In this document: positions 1 to 9,537 of the stretch, in pieces
Layout of the letters: every line of letters begins with the position of its first letter
Numbering within the stretch: the stretch's first letter is position 1
Source: Schizochytrium sp. CCTCC M209059
Taxonomy: Eukaryota > Sar > Bigyra > Thraustochytrida > Thraustochytriidae
NCBI GenBank assembly: GCA_000818945.1
Contig: KN805402.1
Location: forward strand, 1-49,574
Length of the DNA stretch: 49,574 nucleotides
Reading direction: 5' to 3'
Notes under the pieces: generated by a model
Told to the model about the DNA's origin: nothing
Databases searched by the model: none
Seen by the model: only the letters and a program-made list of their open reading frames with translations
Made by a program: the position numbers and the translations under genes

Positions 1-168
1 CGCGGCGCGGAGAGCGGACCGGGGACGCGCGCAGAGACCCTCGCGGCGCGAACGCGGGCCGAGAGGCCGCAGCGGCCTCCCGCGGAGGCGGCCGACCGGC
101 GCGCGGCGCGTGGCTCGTAGACGCAATAGTATAATAGCGCGCATACTCCGCATACCATACTGCAAACC

Positions 169-226
<58 letters not shown>

Positions 227-434
227 AACGGCGACTGCGACGGCGAAGGCAACGGCGAGGGCGACGACGGGGGCGATCACCAGGGCCAGGGCGAGGAGCC
301 GCTCTCGCGGGACCGGGCGACGAGGTCGTGGAGCGCGAGCGCGGTCTGCAGATCGGCGCAGGCGAGCGAGCGGCCAGTGAGCGAGAAAAGCGCGCGGCCA
401 AGCCAAGCGCAAGCAAGAGCAAGAGGCGAGCGAG
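1..434. other. GC-rich leader with ACG array
   Basis: No gene is recognised upstream of the first coding region. The stretch holds a perfect ACG trinucleotide array at about 171-226 (roughly 18 copies) and is otherwise very GC-rich. A poly-Asp reading frame crosses the array, but it has no convincing sequence outside the repeat, so the region is treated as promoter or 5' leader of the gene at 435. Confidence 0.5.
171..226. repeat. (ACG)n trinucleotide microsatellite
   Basis: About 18 uninterrupted ACG units, followed by a few degenerate units. The same kind of Asp-coding triplet run recurs inside the coding region at about 813-860. Confidence 0.9.
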
Positions 435-824
435 ATGGAGGTGGCGCTCGTGTCCGGGCTCGGGTTCACCTTTGCCAGGGAGCAGACGCTCGGCCACGAC
501 GGCACGGGCGACTTTGATGAGGCCTTCTTGATGCAGCTCGAACCGGCGGCCAAGGTCATGGGGCTCAGGTCCGCCAGTGGCGGCTTTAAGCGCAGGGCCG
601 AGGCGGCCTCGCCCTTGAACGGGCGGTACGCCAGCGGAACCGAGAGAAAACGTGCGCGCGTACCCGCCTGCGAGCCGCTCGCGCTCTCCGATGCGCTCCA
701 GCAACTGGCGCTCTCCCCAGCGCTGCTCGACTTTGTTATGGACGTTCTCAACGCCGGTGATGCGGCCCTTCCGGAGGGCACCGCGTTCTCGGATGGTACC
801 ACGCACGGTGACATGGATGACGAT

Positions 825-858
<34 letters not shown>

Positions 859-1232
859 AGGTTGAAGTTCAGGCGTTCGGTGAATCTAGCAGCGACGGCT
901 ACTCAGAGGCTTCTGGCGATATTGGCGACAGCGACAGCGAGCATGACGGCGAGCTTGTATTCGTTCACTTTGGAGAAACCGACGACCACTTTGCTCGACT
1001 TGGACGGTGTACGGGCGATCGTATTACCTTTGGCAACGCAAATACGAATGACGACGAGGAAGAGAGCAAGAACCATTGCAACAAAAGTGACGACCTTTGC
1101 GACGCGAGCGACGCTGGGTGCAGCTGCTCCTCGGAGTCATTGCGCTCTTTCCCGGCAAATGACTTTCAGTCGCCTTCAAGTCCGCCCGCATCCTCGGTAG
1201 CGGCCGTCTCGTTGACTTCGTGCAGCTTGTGA
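435..1232 (+). CDS. Acidic low-complexity protein, unknown function
   Basis: I do not recognise this 265-residue protein. The N-terminal half (residues 1-115) has mixed composition, with a short basic patch (ERKRARVP, about 71-78) and a Leu-rich, probably helical stretch (about 82-105). A run of 13 Asp follows at about 127-139. The C-terminal half is rich in Asp, Ser and Glu, with many Cys near the end (CDASDAGCSCSS). The ATG at 435 is the first in this frame after the GC-rich leader. The basic patch plus acidic tail would suit a nuclear or chromatin-associated protein, but that is composition only. Codon use resembles the neighbouring genes. It could be a lineage-specific protein; that the frame is coding at all is likely but not certain. 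Confidence 0.5.
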
Positions 1233-2063
1233 CATCGCATTTACGGCATTCAGCCCATTCGCCCCTTTTTATTGAATTGATCACACTGCATGTAGGCTAT
1301 CGTGCTTGGCGGCGCGAAGCGACTTTTTCGGTCTTCTTTGGCCACTTCCTGTGTCTGGTTTTGTTTATGCATATACATACATATATCTCGCCGACACGCC
1401 TCTGCAAACATACCTAGAGCTCGAGCCCGTAAAAGTAAAACGCATACCATACCACCACCAGTCAACGTTTTCTCTTTCTTGTAAACATCAGTCTACCTGT
1501 GGTTAGTTGGTGGTTGCTGGCCATTGTGGGAGAAGAAGCAGTCAATTAGTAAGTCAGTCAATCAGTCAGTCAGACAGACAGAAAAACAGACAGACAGACC
1601 ATCTACCACCAGTGCATTCAACATCTCCCTCCTTATCCTTGCTCGTCCGTGACCTAGGCTAGTCAGCCTCCAACGAAAAGAACGAAATTTGACATCCATC
1701 TATCCATCCATATGGTAAGATACGCTTCAAATTTTTATAGGACGCTTGGCGTCCGCGCGGCCGCTTCTGTCGCGGCAATTTCCCCGCAGCCTTTGTTCGA
1801 CTTGCAAGAGGAGAAGCACACAACATGACTCGGGCAAGAGAAATGGCGGGACGCGTCCCCATGAGCGGTTAGAATGATGGATAGTGTAGATATCCTGGGT
1901 CCAGGATCCGTCGATGCAAAGACCAAACAGCCAGACTACCTTGCGACAGCGAGCTTGCAGCGGCGCAAAGAAACCTTGGGTGTGGCTTGGGAACCAAAGA
2001 AGCCGCGAGAAGAGCGTGCGGGACTGAGCTCAAGCCTTGTCAAGGGTCAAGTCGCAAGGCACG
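1233..2063. other. Intergenic region with CAGT/CAGA repeats
   Basis: No gene is seen. An imperfect tetranucleotide tract of CAGT and CAGA units lies at about 1540-1600. A short upstream reading frame starts at 1825 and stops after 15 codons (MTRAREMAGRVPMSG), within the probable 5' leader of the next gene. Confidence 0.5.
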
Positions 2064-2582
2064 ATGGTTGACTTCACCTCGCCGCGCTGGGAGAGCATCA
2101 ACGCCATCACGTTCGCGACCACGGACATGGCGGCCTCGGTCAAGTTCTACGAGAGCTTGGGGCTTGAGCTGACGTACGGAAACAAGAGCGCGCCGTTCTC
2201 GACGCTGGGTCTCGGCGGCGCGGATAACACACTGCATGTGAACCTGTTCAAGGTCGAGGAAACCTTTGATGCTAAATCCTGGGGACGGGTAATTATCTAT
2301 GTCTCGGACGTGGACGCCATGTACAAGCAGGTCTGTGCGGCGGGCTATACGCCCGAGGCTGAGCCGGCGGACGCCGTATGGGGTGAGCGCTACTTTCAGA
2401 TTCGCGATCCCATCGGTCACGAGCTCTCATTTGCGAAAAAGATCCCGGGACACAAGTTTTGGAAACGTCCCAAGATTGCTCCGCGCTTTGACGCTGAAGC
2501 GGCAGCCCAGAGCCGTCGCACCGCGGTTGCAGTTGCTGCCGTTGTGTGTGGCTTTCTCTTTTGGCAAGCAAGCCGCACCTGA
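2064..2582 (+). CDS. VOC-superfamily (glyoxalase-fold) protein with C-terminal membrane anchor
   Basis: The 172-residue product has the vicinal-oxygen-chelate fold pattern of glyoxalase I and ring-cleaving dioxygenase relatives. An opening strand (INAITFATTDM, 12-22) is followed by the family's FYESLGLELTY motif (28-38), a central strand (VIIYVSDVDAMY) and the closing RDPIGHELSF motif (114-123), where the Glu occupies a usual metal-ligand position. A basic linker and a hydrophobic segment (about 152-168) follow, close to the end, so the protein looks tail-anchored with its VOC domain in the cytosol. The ATG at 2064 is preferred because it directly precedes the domain; the frame is open upstream but offers only non-ATG codons. 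Substrate cannot be told; many VOC proteins of this length act on small thiol adducts or bind metal without known activity. Confidence 0.82.
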   Translation: MVDFTSPRWESINAITFATTDMAASVKFYESLGLELTYGNKSAPFSTLGLGGADNTLHVNLFKVEETFDAKSWGRVIIYVSDVDAMYKQVCAAGYTPEAEPADAVWGERYFQIRDPIGHELSFAKKIPGHKFWKRPKIAPRFDAEAAAQSRRTAVAVAAVVCGFLFWQASRT

Positions 2583-2751
2583 CTGGAATTATATCTTATG
2601 TGACAATGGTGCATATTAGTTCCAATTCAACCTTGCCTTTATTTTGGATGGAGTTTTTTGTTGAAAGAATGAATAATTTGCAAAGAGAGGAAAGACATAC
2701 AGAGAAAGAGGAGTCTAGAGCAGGTTTACAATCATGATCCTTTGTTTACTA

Positions 2752-3381
2752 TCAGTGAACGATGCGGTACGTGACGTAGCGGCCGGCAGTCTCACTGGAG
2801 CGAATGATCTTGACGACTTGACCTCGCTTCAAACCAAAGTAGCGGGTAATGGGATCCGTCGTGTACATGCGCGGAAGCTGCGAGTCCTTGAGATTGTACC
2901 GCACCAGCAGCTGGCGCTTCTCATCCTGGGAGAGTACCTCGTGCTTGGGGACGAGCTCGTGCTCGGTGATATCCACGAGCAACTCAGACTCCTTGAAGAC
3001 TTCGATATAGAATAAAGGTGCAGCCTCGGCCAGAGCCTTCCTCGCAAACGGGGAAATGTCCTTCTCCACCACGAGAATGGCGCGTCGGACCTCCTGCGTC
3101 TGCATTTGGTCCGCATACGTGGCCATGCTCTTGACGTCGACCTTTTCTTCGTCGGGGAAGAACACAAAGATGCGTTCGTTGGGGTCGTCCCGTTTCGCTG
3201 TCATCATCATCAGCTTCTTCTTGTCTACAGGGTATCCAAAGGTGTTCTTGAACTCATCGAACGAGGTTTCGTCGTTGCTCACGAGGTATTTGCGGTTATT
3301 CAGCATTTTCTGCACCGTCTCGCGCGCGCGGAACAGCCTGAACGCGCGCTTGTGTTGGGGGTCTGCCTCCTCGTCCATCAT
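2752..3381 (-). CDS. RNA polymerase subunit RPB5 (RPABC1), shared by Pol I, II and III
   Basis: The 209-residue protein matches RPB5 in length and in both halves. The eukaryote-specific jaw domain (about 10-135) contains FRARETVQKML, FPDEEKVDVKSM and the AILVVEKDISPFAR segment. The C-terminal assembly domain, shared with archaeal RpoH, contains ELVPKHEVL, the LPRMYTTDPITRYFGLKRGQ block and the terminal RYVTYRIVH. RPB5 contacts downstream DNA in the polymerase jaw and is common to the three nuclear polymerases. The frame stays open upstream to 3624, but that extension is Arg/Ala-rich and unlike the family, so the paired Met codons at 3381/3378 are taken as the start. Its 3' end converges on the VOC gene about 170 bp away. 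Confidence 0.95.
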   Translation of the reverse strand: MMDEEADPQHKRAFRLFRARETVQKMLNNRKYLVSNDETSFDEFKNTFGYPVDKKKLMMMTAKRDDPNERIFVFFPDEEKVDVKSMATYADQMQTQEVRRAILVVEKDISPFARKALAEAAPLFYIEVFKESELLVDITEHELVPKHEVLSQDEKRQLLVRYNLKDSQLPRMYTTDPITRYFGLKRGQVVKIIRSSETAGRYVTYRIVH

Positions 3382-5085
3382 CTTGCCGCCTAGCTCGCTC
3401 CTGGCGGTGCTCGCGCCTCGCAACGGGTCGCCGGGCCCTCCGGTGTCGCGTCCAACGAGCGGCTGCGGTGATCTCGCGCCCTTGGCGAGGCTTGCTGCGC
3501 TGCGGCTGGCCGCGCGGAGCCTTTGAGGCGCTCTGCGCGCTTGACGCGGGACCGCTTGCTCGCGCTGCCGTCGCCTTCGGCCGCAAGCCGCTCCGCGCAC
3601 GCGCGCACGAGCCCCTCGTCCCACGCGCTAGCTCTCGCGAAGGGCTCTGCTCTGCCGAGCGATGGCTCCCCCGCGTTTCGCCGACGTAGGGGGTATTACA
3701 GGGTTTGTGTTTGCATTGAGACTTTAGTGACGTATGGTGTCACCTTTGCCGGTAAAACATGGGTGGCTATAGTGCCCCCTTCATCGGGGAAACATCTTTG
3801 CCGATGACTTTGGGATGGTGATGGTGATGGTGATGGTGATGGTGGTGATGGTGATGGGGGATGGTGATGCGGATGGGGATGGTGATGGTGGTGATGGTGA
3901 TGGGGGATGGTGATGCGGATGGGGATGGTGATGGAAATGAGCACATTTACTCGCCTCCTTGGTATTTAAAGTTGTACGAGAAGCTTGGGGTAGCAGAGCC
4001 AGTCTGAGCATATGAATGAGGTTGCACGCACGCAGTGCTTTCGGGGTCTGCTCTGTTCATCCTATCGTTCGTCTGCCTCGCTCGTCTCCAAGTCCCCATC
4101 ATTCGAGTCACTCCACTCACTATCTTGGCCGCTCAGCAAGTCTGCCAGCAACCCAACGTCTCGTCCTCGGCATGATTGAAGTTCGCGCTGTGGATTCGGT
4201 CCACGATGCAGCCCTGCCACCATCACGTGTGTGTGCACAAGCAATCGAGCTCCAGAAGTCGGGCTGGGTGGCCCTTCTCGGCAGCAGGCAAGCAGCCATG
4301 GCGGCTGTCTCCTACAAAAGCTTAGATGCACCGTGCGTCACGGCTCATGCGCTGGCAGGTGGAGGGAGACCTCTTCGCGGCAGTGCCCTCCCTCCCTGGC
4401 AGCCGACTTCACGCCGGAGGCGAGGGTTGGCGGTACGCGGTGCGGAGTGGCGCAGCGGCAGGCTGAATCTGCGGCCGGATGTTGTCGCCCTCCGCGTCGC
4501 CAACCGAGCAAGCTGCGACAGCGAGCGCCACGAGCAGCAACACGAGCACCTGCGCCGGCAACTGCGACTTTGGACTTTGTTCTACTTGTGGCCGCCCTTG
4601 GCCGCCTTTCCGCCGCCCCTGCTCACTGGCAGAGCGACGGCCTCCAGCAGCAGCTTGTCCAACTGTTAGTTGCTGTTAGCAAGGCGGCGGGGAAGGGGTG
4701 TGCGCGCACGCGCTGCGGCGGTGTGGACTGCGATGAATGAGCCTGCTCTCGTCATGTCAGTCCCGAGGAGCACGGCACGCACACACGCACGCACGCACGC
4801 ACGCACGCGCGCTCGCTCGATCGGCGGGCGGGTGGCCGGGCAGACGCGCAGCTGCAGCGCGAGAGAGGTCGTCGGCGGTCGCAGTCGCGCTCGGCGGCGC
4901 CCGTCTGCGCGAGGACCGCGAGCAAGGCTGTACTTTTTCTTGGTCTCGGTCCTGGGCTTCTTGGTCTTCTTCTTCTTCTTGCTGGTCTTCTTGACTGCGT
5001 CGGAGCCGTGAGCGGGCGGGCAGGCGAGCAGAACGAGAGCGAGGGCGTCACGCGCGACGTGCGTGGACGAAGGAACGCGGACACG
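3382..5085. other. Intergenic region with GGTGAT minisatellite
   Basis: No gene is recognised in these 1.7 kb. The stretch contains the GGTGAT-based minisatellite at 3813-3934, a short ACGC run near 4783-4808 and a CTT-rich tract at about 4960-4995. Several reading frames of 60-217 codons are open on both strands, but none shows domain-like sequence and they overlap one another, as expected in GC-rich DNA. Confidence 0.5.
3813..3934. repeat. GGTGAT minisatellite with 46-bp higher-order unit
   Basis: GGTGAT hexamers and variants. Within the array a 46-bp higher-order unit, recognisable by its GGGGG and GATGCGG interruptions, occurs twice in tandem (the G-run recurs at 3856 and 3902). Confidence 0.85.
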
Positions 5086-6780
5086 ATGTCGACGCGGAAC
5101 CTGCTTGTGCGCGGAGGCACGTCGAGGCGCGGAGACCTGACGACCGAGGCCAAGCCCATCATTGAGAGCTACCTGCAGAAGCTGGACACCAAGTCGCAGC
5201 GGAGCTGGAAAAAGCGCTACGTGGTGCTGTACAGCGACCGCATCAAATACTTCAAGAAGCAGGGCGATGCCGTCGCGCGCGGAGAGGTGCTCATTACCTC
5301 GGAGCACTACGTCTCCGACCTGAGCGACGCCAAGGGCCAAGCCAACTCGTTTGTGGTCTCTGACTTTCTCAGCTCGCTGCGCCTGGCCGCCGAGTCCGTG
5401 GAGCTGCGCGACTTTTGGATGCACGCCATTGCGCGCATCATCCGCAACCTGCAGCAAAAGGAAAACTGGTACGGCCAGGAGGCCGGCGTCTTGCGCGAGC
5501 GGACCAAGTCCCAGCGCCGCGGCGACCTCGAGGCGCGCATCGCCGCCTACAAAAACAGCGTCGGCGATACCACCGTGCTCACCCCTGAAGAGGAGGACAT
5601 TCGCATTGCCCACTTTCTGGCCGAAGAGGCCCGCGCGGACGAGGTTGCTGCGCAAAACGCCGTCGACGAGGCCGCCGAAGAGGGTGTGCCCGATGAAGAG
5701 CTCGAGGAACTCCGCATCTTGCACTCCCTCGCGCAACAGCGTCTCAACGCTGCCGAAGAGGCCGAGGAGGAAGCCAAGCGCGCCAAGGAGGATGCCGAAG
5801 AGGCCAGACGTCTCGAAGCCGAGCGACTCAAGGAGGAGGAGCGCCAACGCAAGCTCGAGGCCGCACGCCGCAAAGAAGAGGCCGCACGCCGCAAAGAAGA
5901 GGCCGCACGCCGCAAGGCCGAAGAGGCCCGCCTCGAAAAGGAGCGCAAGGCCGAGGCCGCTCGCGCTCTCAAGGAAAAGTCCCGCCGCGTGAAGGAGCAA
6001 AAGGCCCGTCGCAAGGCCGAACGCGAAGCCGCGGCTGCTGCCGAGGCAGAAAGGGCTCGCGAGGAGGCCGAAGCCGCTGCCGCCGCCGAGGCCGAGGCCG
6101 AAGCCGCTGCCGCCGAGGCCGAGGCCGCCGCCGAGGCCGCTGCCGAGGCCGAGGCCGCTGCGGAGGACGAGGTCGCTGCGGACGAGGCCGCTGCGGCCGT
6201 CGCTGTGCAGCCCGAGAGCCTGTTTTCGCGCTTCACGCGACGCTTCAGTCTCGGACGATCGAGCTCTGCGCCCCGCGAGGAGGTCGACCAGGAAGATGAT
6301 GCTGACAACGAAGATAATGGCCCGAGTATTGTCTCTGCCGCTTCGTCTGTTTTGGGCTCGGCACGCACGGGCATTGCCGCTCGTCTCATGCAATGGCAGG
6401 ACAAGATCGAGGGTCATCAGGAGGCGCAGACCAAGAATGTCTTTTCGGGTTCCCACGAAGAGGGTCCGGCCATCAGGCGCGATGATCCTAACTATGGCAA
6501 GGCCGTTGCTGGAAGCAAGAGCGAGGCCCGCGCGATTGCCGCGGCGGCGTGGGTCACCAAAGAAATGGACAAGCTCTGCAACGTCATTCGTGAAAATGGC
6601 CAGGTCGACGGCGACGGCACCGTCACCATCACCTTTGGCGAGCTCTTTGTCATTTACCAGGACATTTCGGACTCCCTTGTCGGTATTCTCATGCGCGCTA
6701 AAAAGTACAAGCGTCTCACGTACCAGGGTGACATGCTCTTCCAGGGCTTGCATGATGGCGTTGTCATCACCCTTCTCTGA
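5086..6780 (+). CDS. PH domain - coiled coil - Costars domain protein
   Basis: The 564-residue protein has three parts. Residues 27-122 form a pleckstrin-homology domain: IESYLQKL opening strand, WKKRYVVLYSDRIKYFK, and the closing helix with its invariant Trp (LRDFWMHAIARII). Residues 195-370 are a long Glu/Ala/Arg-rich coiled coil with tandem ARRKEE units. Residues 490-564 match the Costars domain found in ABRACL and in the C-terminus of the actin-binding regulator ABRA/STARS: MDKLCNVIRENG, VTITFGELF, SLVGILMRAKKYKRLTYQGD and FQGLHDGVVITLL. A Ser/Arg-rich linker (about 378-400) could be a phosphorylation site. PH suggests phosphoinositide or membrane binding; Costars suggests a link to actin. 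The start at 5086 is the first Met just upstream of the PH domain; an upstream Met at 5008 would add 26 residues of non-conserved sequence. Confidence 0.88.
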   Translation: MSTRNLLVRGGTSRRGDLTTEAKPIIESYLQKLDTKSQRSWKKRYVVLYSDRIKYFKKQGDAVARGEVLITSEHYVSDLSDAKGQANSFVVSDFLSSLRLAAESVELRDFWMHAIARIIRNLQQKENWYGQEAGVLRERTKSQRRGDLEARIAAYKNSVGDTTVLTPEEEDIRIAHFLAEEARADEVAAQNAVDEAAEEGVPDEELEELRILHSLAQQRLNAAEEAEEEAKRAKEDAEEARRLEAERLKEEERQRKLEAARRKEEAARRKEEAARRKAEEARLEKERKAEAARALKEKSRRVKEQKARRKAEREAAAAAEAERAREEAEAAAAAEAEAEAAAAEAEAAAEAAAEAEAAAEDEVAADEAAAAVAVQPESLFSRFTRRFSLGRSSSAPREEVDQEDDADNEDNGPSIVSAASSVLGSARTGIAARLMQWQDKIEGHQEAQTKNVFSGSHEEGPAIRRDDPNYGKAVAGSKSEARAIAAAAWVTKEMDKLCNVIRENGQVDGDGTVTITFGELFVIYQDISDSLVGILMRAKKYKRLTYQGDMLFQGLHDGVVITLL

Positions 6781-7719
6781 TTCCGTTTGAGTGAGCGATT
6801 GATTACAGATTGAGCAAGTCTTGATCTTTTCGCGTGCTTCTCGCTCGCGACGCGCGTCCGCTGTCTACCTTTTCCGCGCCGCCGTCCCCTATATCTGATT
6901 TCTGCATACGTAAAGCTAAGCACCCGATGGCATTCGCACATCCATGGTCGCTCCTTTCACACATCATAAAAACCACATCGCTTTTCCATCATCAAATGCT
7001 CACATCATATCCCTGGTCATAGTACTACTACGTATCTACGAACAAGAAGCCCAAAAGCATGTTTCTGTGTCTTTTCCTTTTCCTTTTGCATCTTCGTCAC
7101 AGGACAACACTACGTATGTATACGCAGGCTGGTTTCTGCATCTCCCATCGATCTCCATGACCACTGATCATCCTCTTTTTTTGCCCTTTCCAAGATTGAA
7201 GCTGTCACCGGCTACAGCTATCGCGCAACCAAGACAACGAGCCTACGCCGTATCGGTCATCCTTCTGCCCCTCGACTTTCTAGGTTTTTCCAAGTTGACG
7301 CTGCGTGGCGCCGTTCCTGGAAAGCAGTCTCCCAACACCAAGCTCATTGTATAGCTAGTACTACGTAGCCTAGGTAGTAGGCTTGCCTACCTAGGCCTAG
7401 AAAAAGAAAAAGAAATAAAAACCTCACCACCAACAAATCGAGGGGCTCTGCACCGGATCCCGCGACACTTATCGACACCAACCTAAGATGTCGCCGGATC
7501 CGGTGCGGGCACGGAAATTGCATATGGAAGGCGGAAAGGCGCCTCGACAGGCGAGCAGTGCGCGGCGGAGAAGAGCGAGCAGAGCGCGAGCGGGAGGGAG
7601 CAGCTTGTGCACACGGGCACGCAGCGCGCGCGAGGCTCGGCGCAGGGAGGCAGGGAGGCAGGGAGGCAGGCAGGGAGGCAGGCAGTCAGTCCGGCGGGCG
7701 GGCAGCGGGAGGAGGCGCA
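6781..7719. other. Intergenic/promoter region upstream of threonine synthase
   Basis: No gene is seen. The region is less GC-rich than its neighbours. It contains three ACTACGTA-type motifs (near 7028, 7111 and 7359), a strong inverted repeat at 7368-7396, an A-rich stretch at about 7400-7420 and GGCAGGGA repeats at about 7645-7690 just before the start codon. Confidence 0.5.
7368..7396. repeat. Inverted repeat able to form a hairpin or cruciform
   Basis: A GTAGGC/GCCTAC stem around a TT loop continues outward, after a 3-nt bulge, into GCCTAG/CTAGGC. The structure lies about 325 bp upstream of the threonine synthase start codon and overlaps an ACTACGTA motif on its left side. Confidence 0.7.
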
Positions 7720-9279
7720 ATGAGCGCGACGGGAGAGTTCGTGACGGGCGCGGTGGCCGGCGTGGCTGCCGCGGTGGCAGGCGTCATGCTCGTGCAGCAG
7801 CGCAGCAAGTTCGTCAAGGCGCTGGGCCTGCAGCAAAAGCCCGTGTACACGTCGACCCGTGGCTTCGCCGGAAAGGACGGCAAGGGCCTCGACTTTGAGC
7901 AGGCCGTGCTCGCCGGCCTCGGCGAGGATGGCGGCCTCTTCGTGCCCAGCTTCTTCCCGCAAGTGAGCCAGGACACCATTGACTCGTGGTACGGCCTCAG
8001 CTTCCAGGCGCTGGCCTACGAGATCATGTCGCTCTACATTCCCGAGAACCAGGTCCCCGCCGAGAAGCTCCGCGACATCATTGACCGCAGCTATGCCACT
8101 TTTCGCCACGAAGAGGTGACCCCGGTCGTCCGCGTGGGCCCCGACGGCGAGGGCCCCAAGGTCCTCGAGCTCTGGCACGGAGAAACCTGGGCCTTCAAGG
8201 ACGTTGCGCTTTCCTTTCTCGGCAACATGTTTGAGCACTTTATCACTCGCCGCAACTCGCTCGTCACCGTGCTGGGCGCCACCTCTGGCGACACCGGTTC
8301 GAGTGCCATTCACGGACTCCGCGGCAAGAAGGGCGTCGAGGTCTTTATCCTCTTCCCCGAGGGCCGCGTGTCCCCGATCCAGGAGCTTCAAATGACTACC
8401 GTAGCCGAGGAGAACGTGCACTGCCTGGCTGTCAAGGGAACCTTTGACGATGCTCAGGCTATCGTCAAGGCCATGTTCCGTGACCCCTCGGCCCGCGAGC
8501 AGTTCAACCTCGGCGCCGTCAACTCGATTAACTTTTGCCGCATCCTCGCTCAGATCACGTACTACTTTTACAGCTACCTGCGCATTGTGCCCAAGGGCTC
8601 TGGCAAGCGCATTTCCTTTTCTGTGCCCACTGGCAACTTTGGTGATATTCTTGCTGGTTACTACGCCAAGCGCATGGGTCTTCCCGTGGATCGCCTCATC
8701 GTGGCCACCAACGACAACGAAATTGTGCATCAGTTCTTTTCTCGCGGCGAGTACTTTAAGCCCGCCGAGGTCCAGCAAACTCTTGCGCCCTCCATGGATA
8801 TTTGCGTCTCGTCCAACTTTGAGCGCTTCCTCTATCACATGGTCGATGATGACGCCGAGACCCTTGCGGCTATGATGAAGGAGTTTGAGGAGACCGGCAA
8901 GCTCAAGGCTAGCGAGGATCTCCTCCGACGCTCGCAGGCTGAAATGTCCTCTGCCAGCCTTTCGCGCAGCGAGATCATTGCTGTTGTCAAGGACACCTAC
9001 GAAAAGTACCAGTACCTTCTCGACCCGCACAGTGCCATTGGCGTTGGTGCTGCCGACAAGGTCAACGTCACCACCAGCGATGTCGTCTGCCTTGCCTGTG
9101 CGCACTGGGGCAAGTTCACCGACGCGGCAGGTCAGGCCATCGGTGAGGAGACCTTTGCCAAGATCCCTTACCCGCCTCTGCTCGAGCAGCTCAAGTCCCT
9201 GCCCAAGCGCAAGACTGTTCTCGATGCCACCAAGGATGCCGTGCGCAACGAGATGAGCAAGTTCGTCAAGAAGGAATAG
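7720..9279 (+). CDS. Threonine synthase (PLP-dependent)
   Basis: The enzyme converts O-phospho-L-homoserine to threonine, the last step of threonine synthesis. The 519-residue product follows the fungal/bacterial long form of the family: STRG start motif (45-48), DGGLFVP (70-76), the PLP-lysine motif ETWAFKDVALSF with K160, the phosphate-binding GATSGDTGSS loop (186-195), EGRVSPIQ (214-221), NSINF and SVPTGNFGD. C-terminal DPHSAIGVGAAD is also typical. An unusual extra is a hydrophobic Ala/Val/Gly stretch at about 7-25, followed by basic residues, absent from ordinary cytosolic forms. It could be a membrane anchor or part of an organelle-targeting signal. The ATG at 7720 is preferred over in-frame upstream codons because the upstream sequence is a GGCA-type repeat. 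Confidence 0.95.
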   Translation: MSATGEFVTGAVAGVAAAVAGVMLVQQRSKFVKALGLQQKPVYTSTRGFAGKDGKGLDFEQAVLAGLGEDGGLFVPSFFPQVSQDTIDSWYGLSFQALAYEIMSLYIPENQVPAEKLRDIIDRSYATFRHEEVTPVVRVGPDGEGPKVLELWHGETWAFKDVALSFLGNMFEHFITRRNSLVTVLGATSGDTGSSAIHGLRGKKGVEVFILFPEGRVSPIQELQMTTVAEENVHCLAVKGTFDDAQAIVKAMFRDPSAREQFNLGAVNSINFCRILAQITYYFYSYLRIVPKGSGKRISFSVPTGNFGDILAGYYAKRMGLPVDRLIVATNDNEIVHQFFSRGEYFKPAEVQQTLAPSMDICVSSNFERFLYHMVDDDAETLAAMMKEFEETGKLKASEDLLRRSQAEMSSASLSRSEIIAVVKDTYEKYQYLLDPHSAIGVGAADKVNVTTSDVVCLACAHWGKFTDAAGQAIGEETFAKIPYPPLLEQLKSLPKRKTVLDATKDAVRNEMSKFVKKE

Positions 9280-9537
9280 ACAGACGCAGTTCATAATCAA
9301 ATGAAGCATTGGAATGAATAGCTGATCCATGGCAAGATCATCGTTTCAGACTTGCTTGCTTGTTTGCTGTCAAGAGGTGTGGAAGATTTCTTTTTGAAAG
9401 AGAACAAGAACAAGAAGAATAGAGGTCTGAAATGACAGTTCTCGACAATAGAAACAAGAACAATCATGAGAAAGATTGATGAGACGTTGACACCAATGCG
9501 CTTTGTTTCTCTCCTTGGCTTCCAAAAAAGAATGAAA

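Noticed and set aside
110..517. Reading frame with a run of about 18 Asp
   Set aside because: It is created by the ACG array; the rest overlaps the start of the better-supported gene at 435 in another frame.
4016..4740. Plus-strand frames of 169-217 codons in the intergenic region
   Set aside because: They overlap in different frames and have no coding-like periodicity or recognisable motif.
4666..6753. 695-codon antisense frame
   Set aside because: It lies opposite the PH/Costars gene; its Gly/Leu/Ala repeats mirror the coiled-coil codons, and no domain is seen.
7483..9330. 615-codon antisense frame opposite threonine synthase
   Set aside because: The opposite strand encodes a clearly conserved enzyme; the antisense frame is open because of GC-rich third positions.
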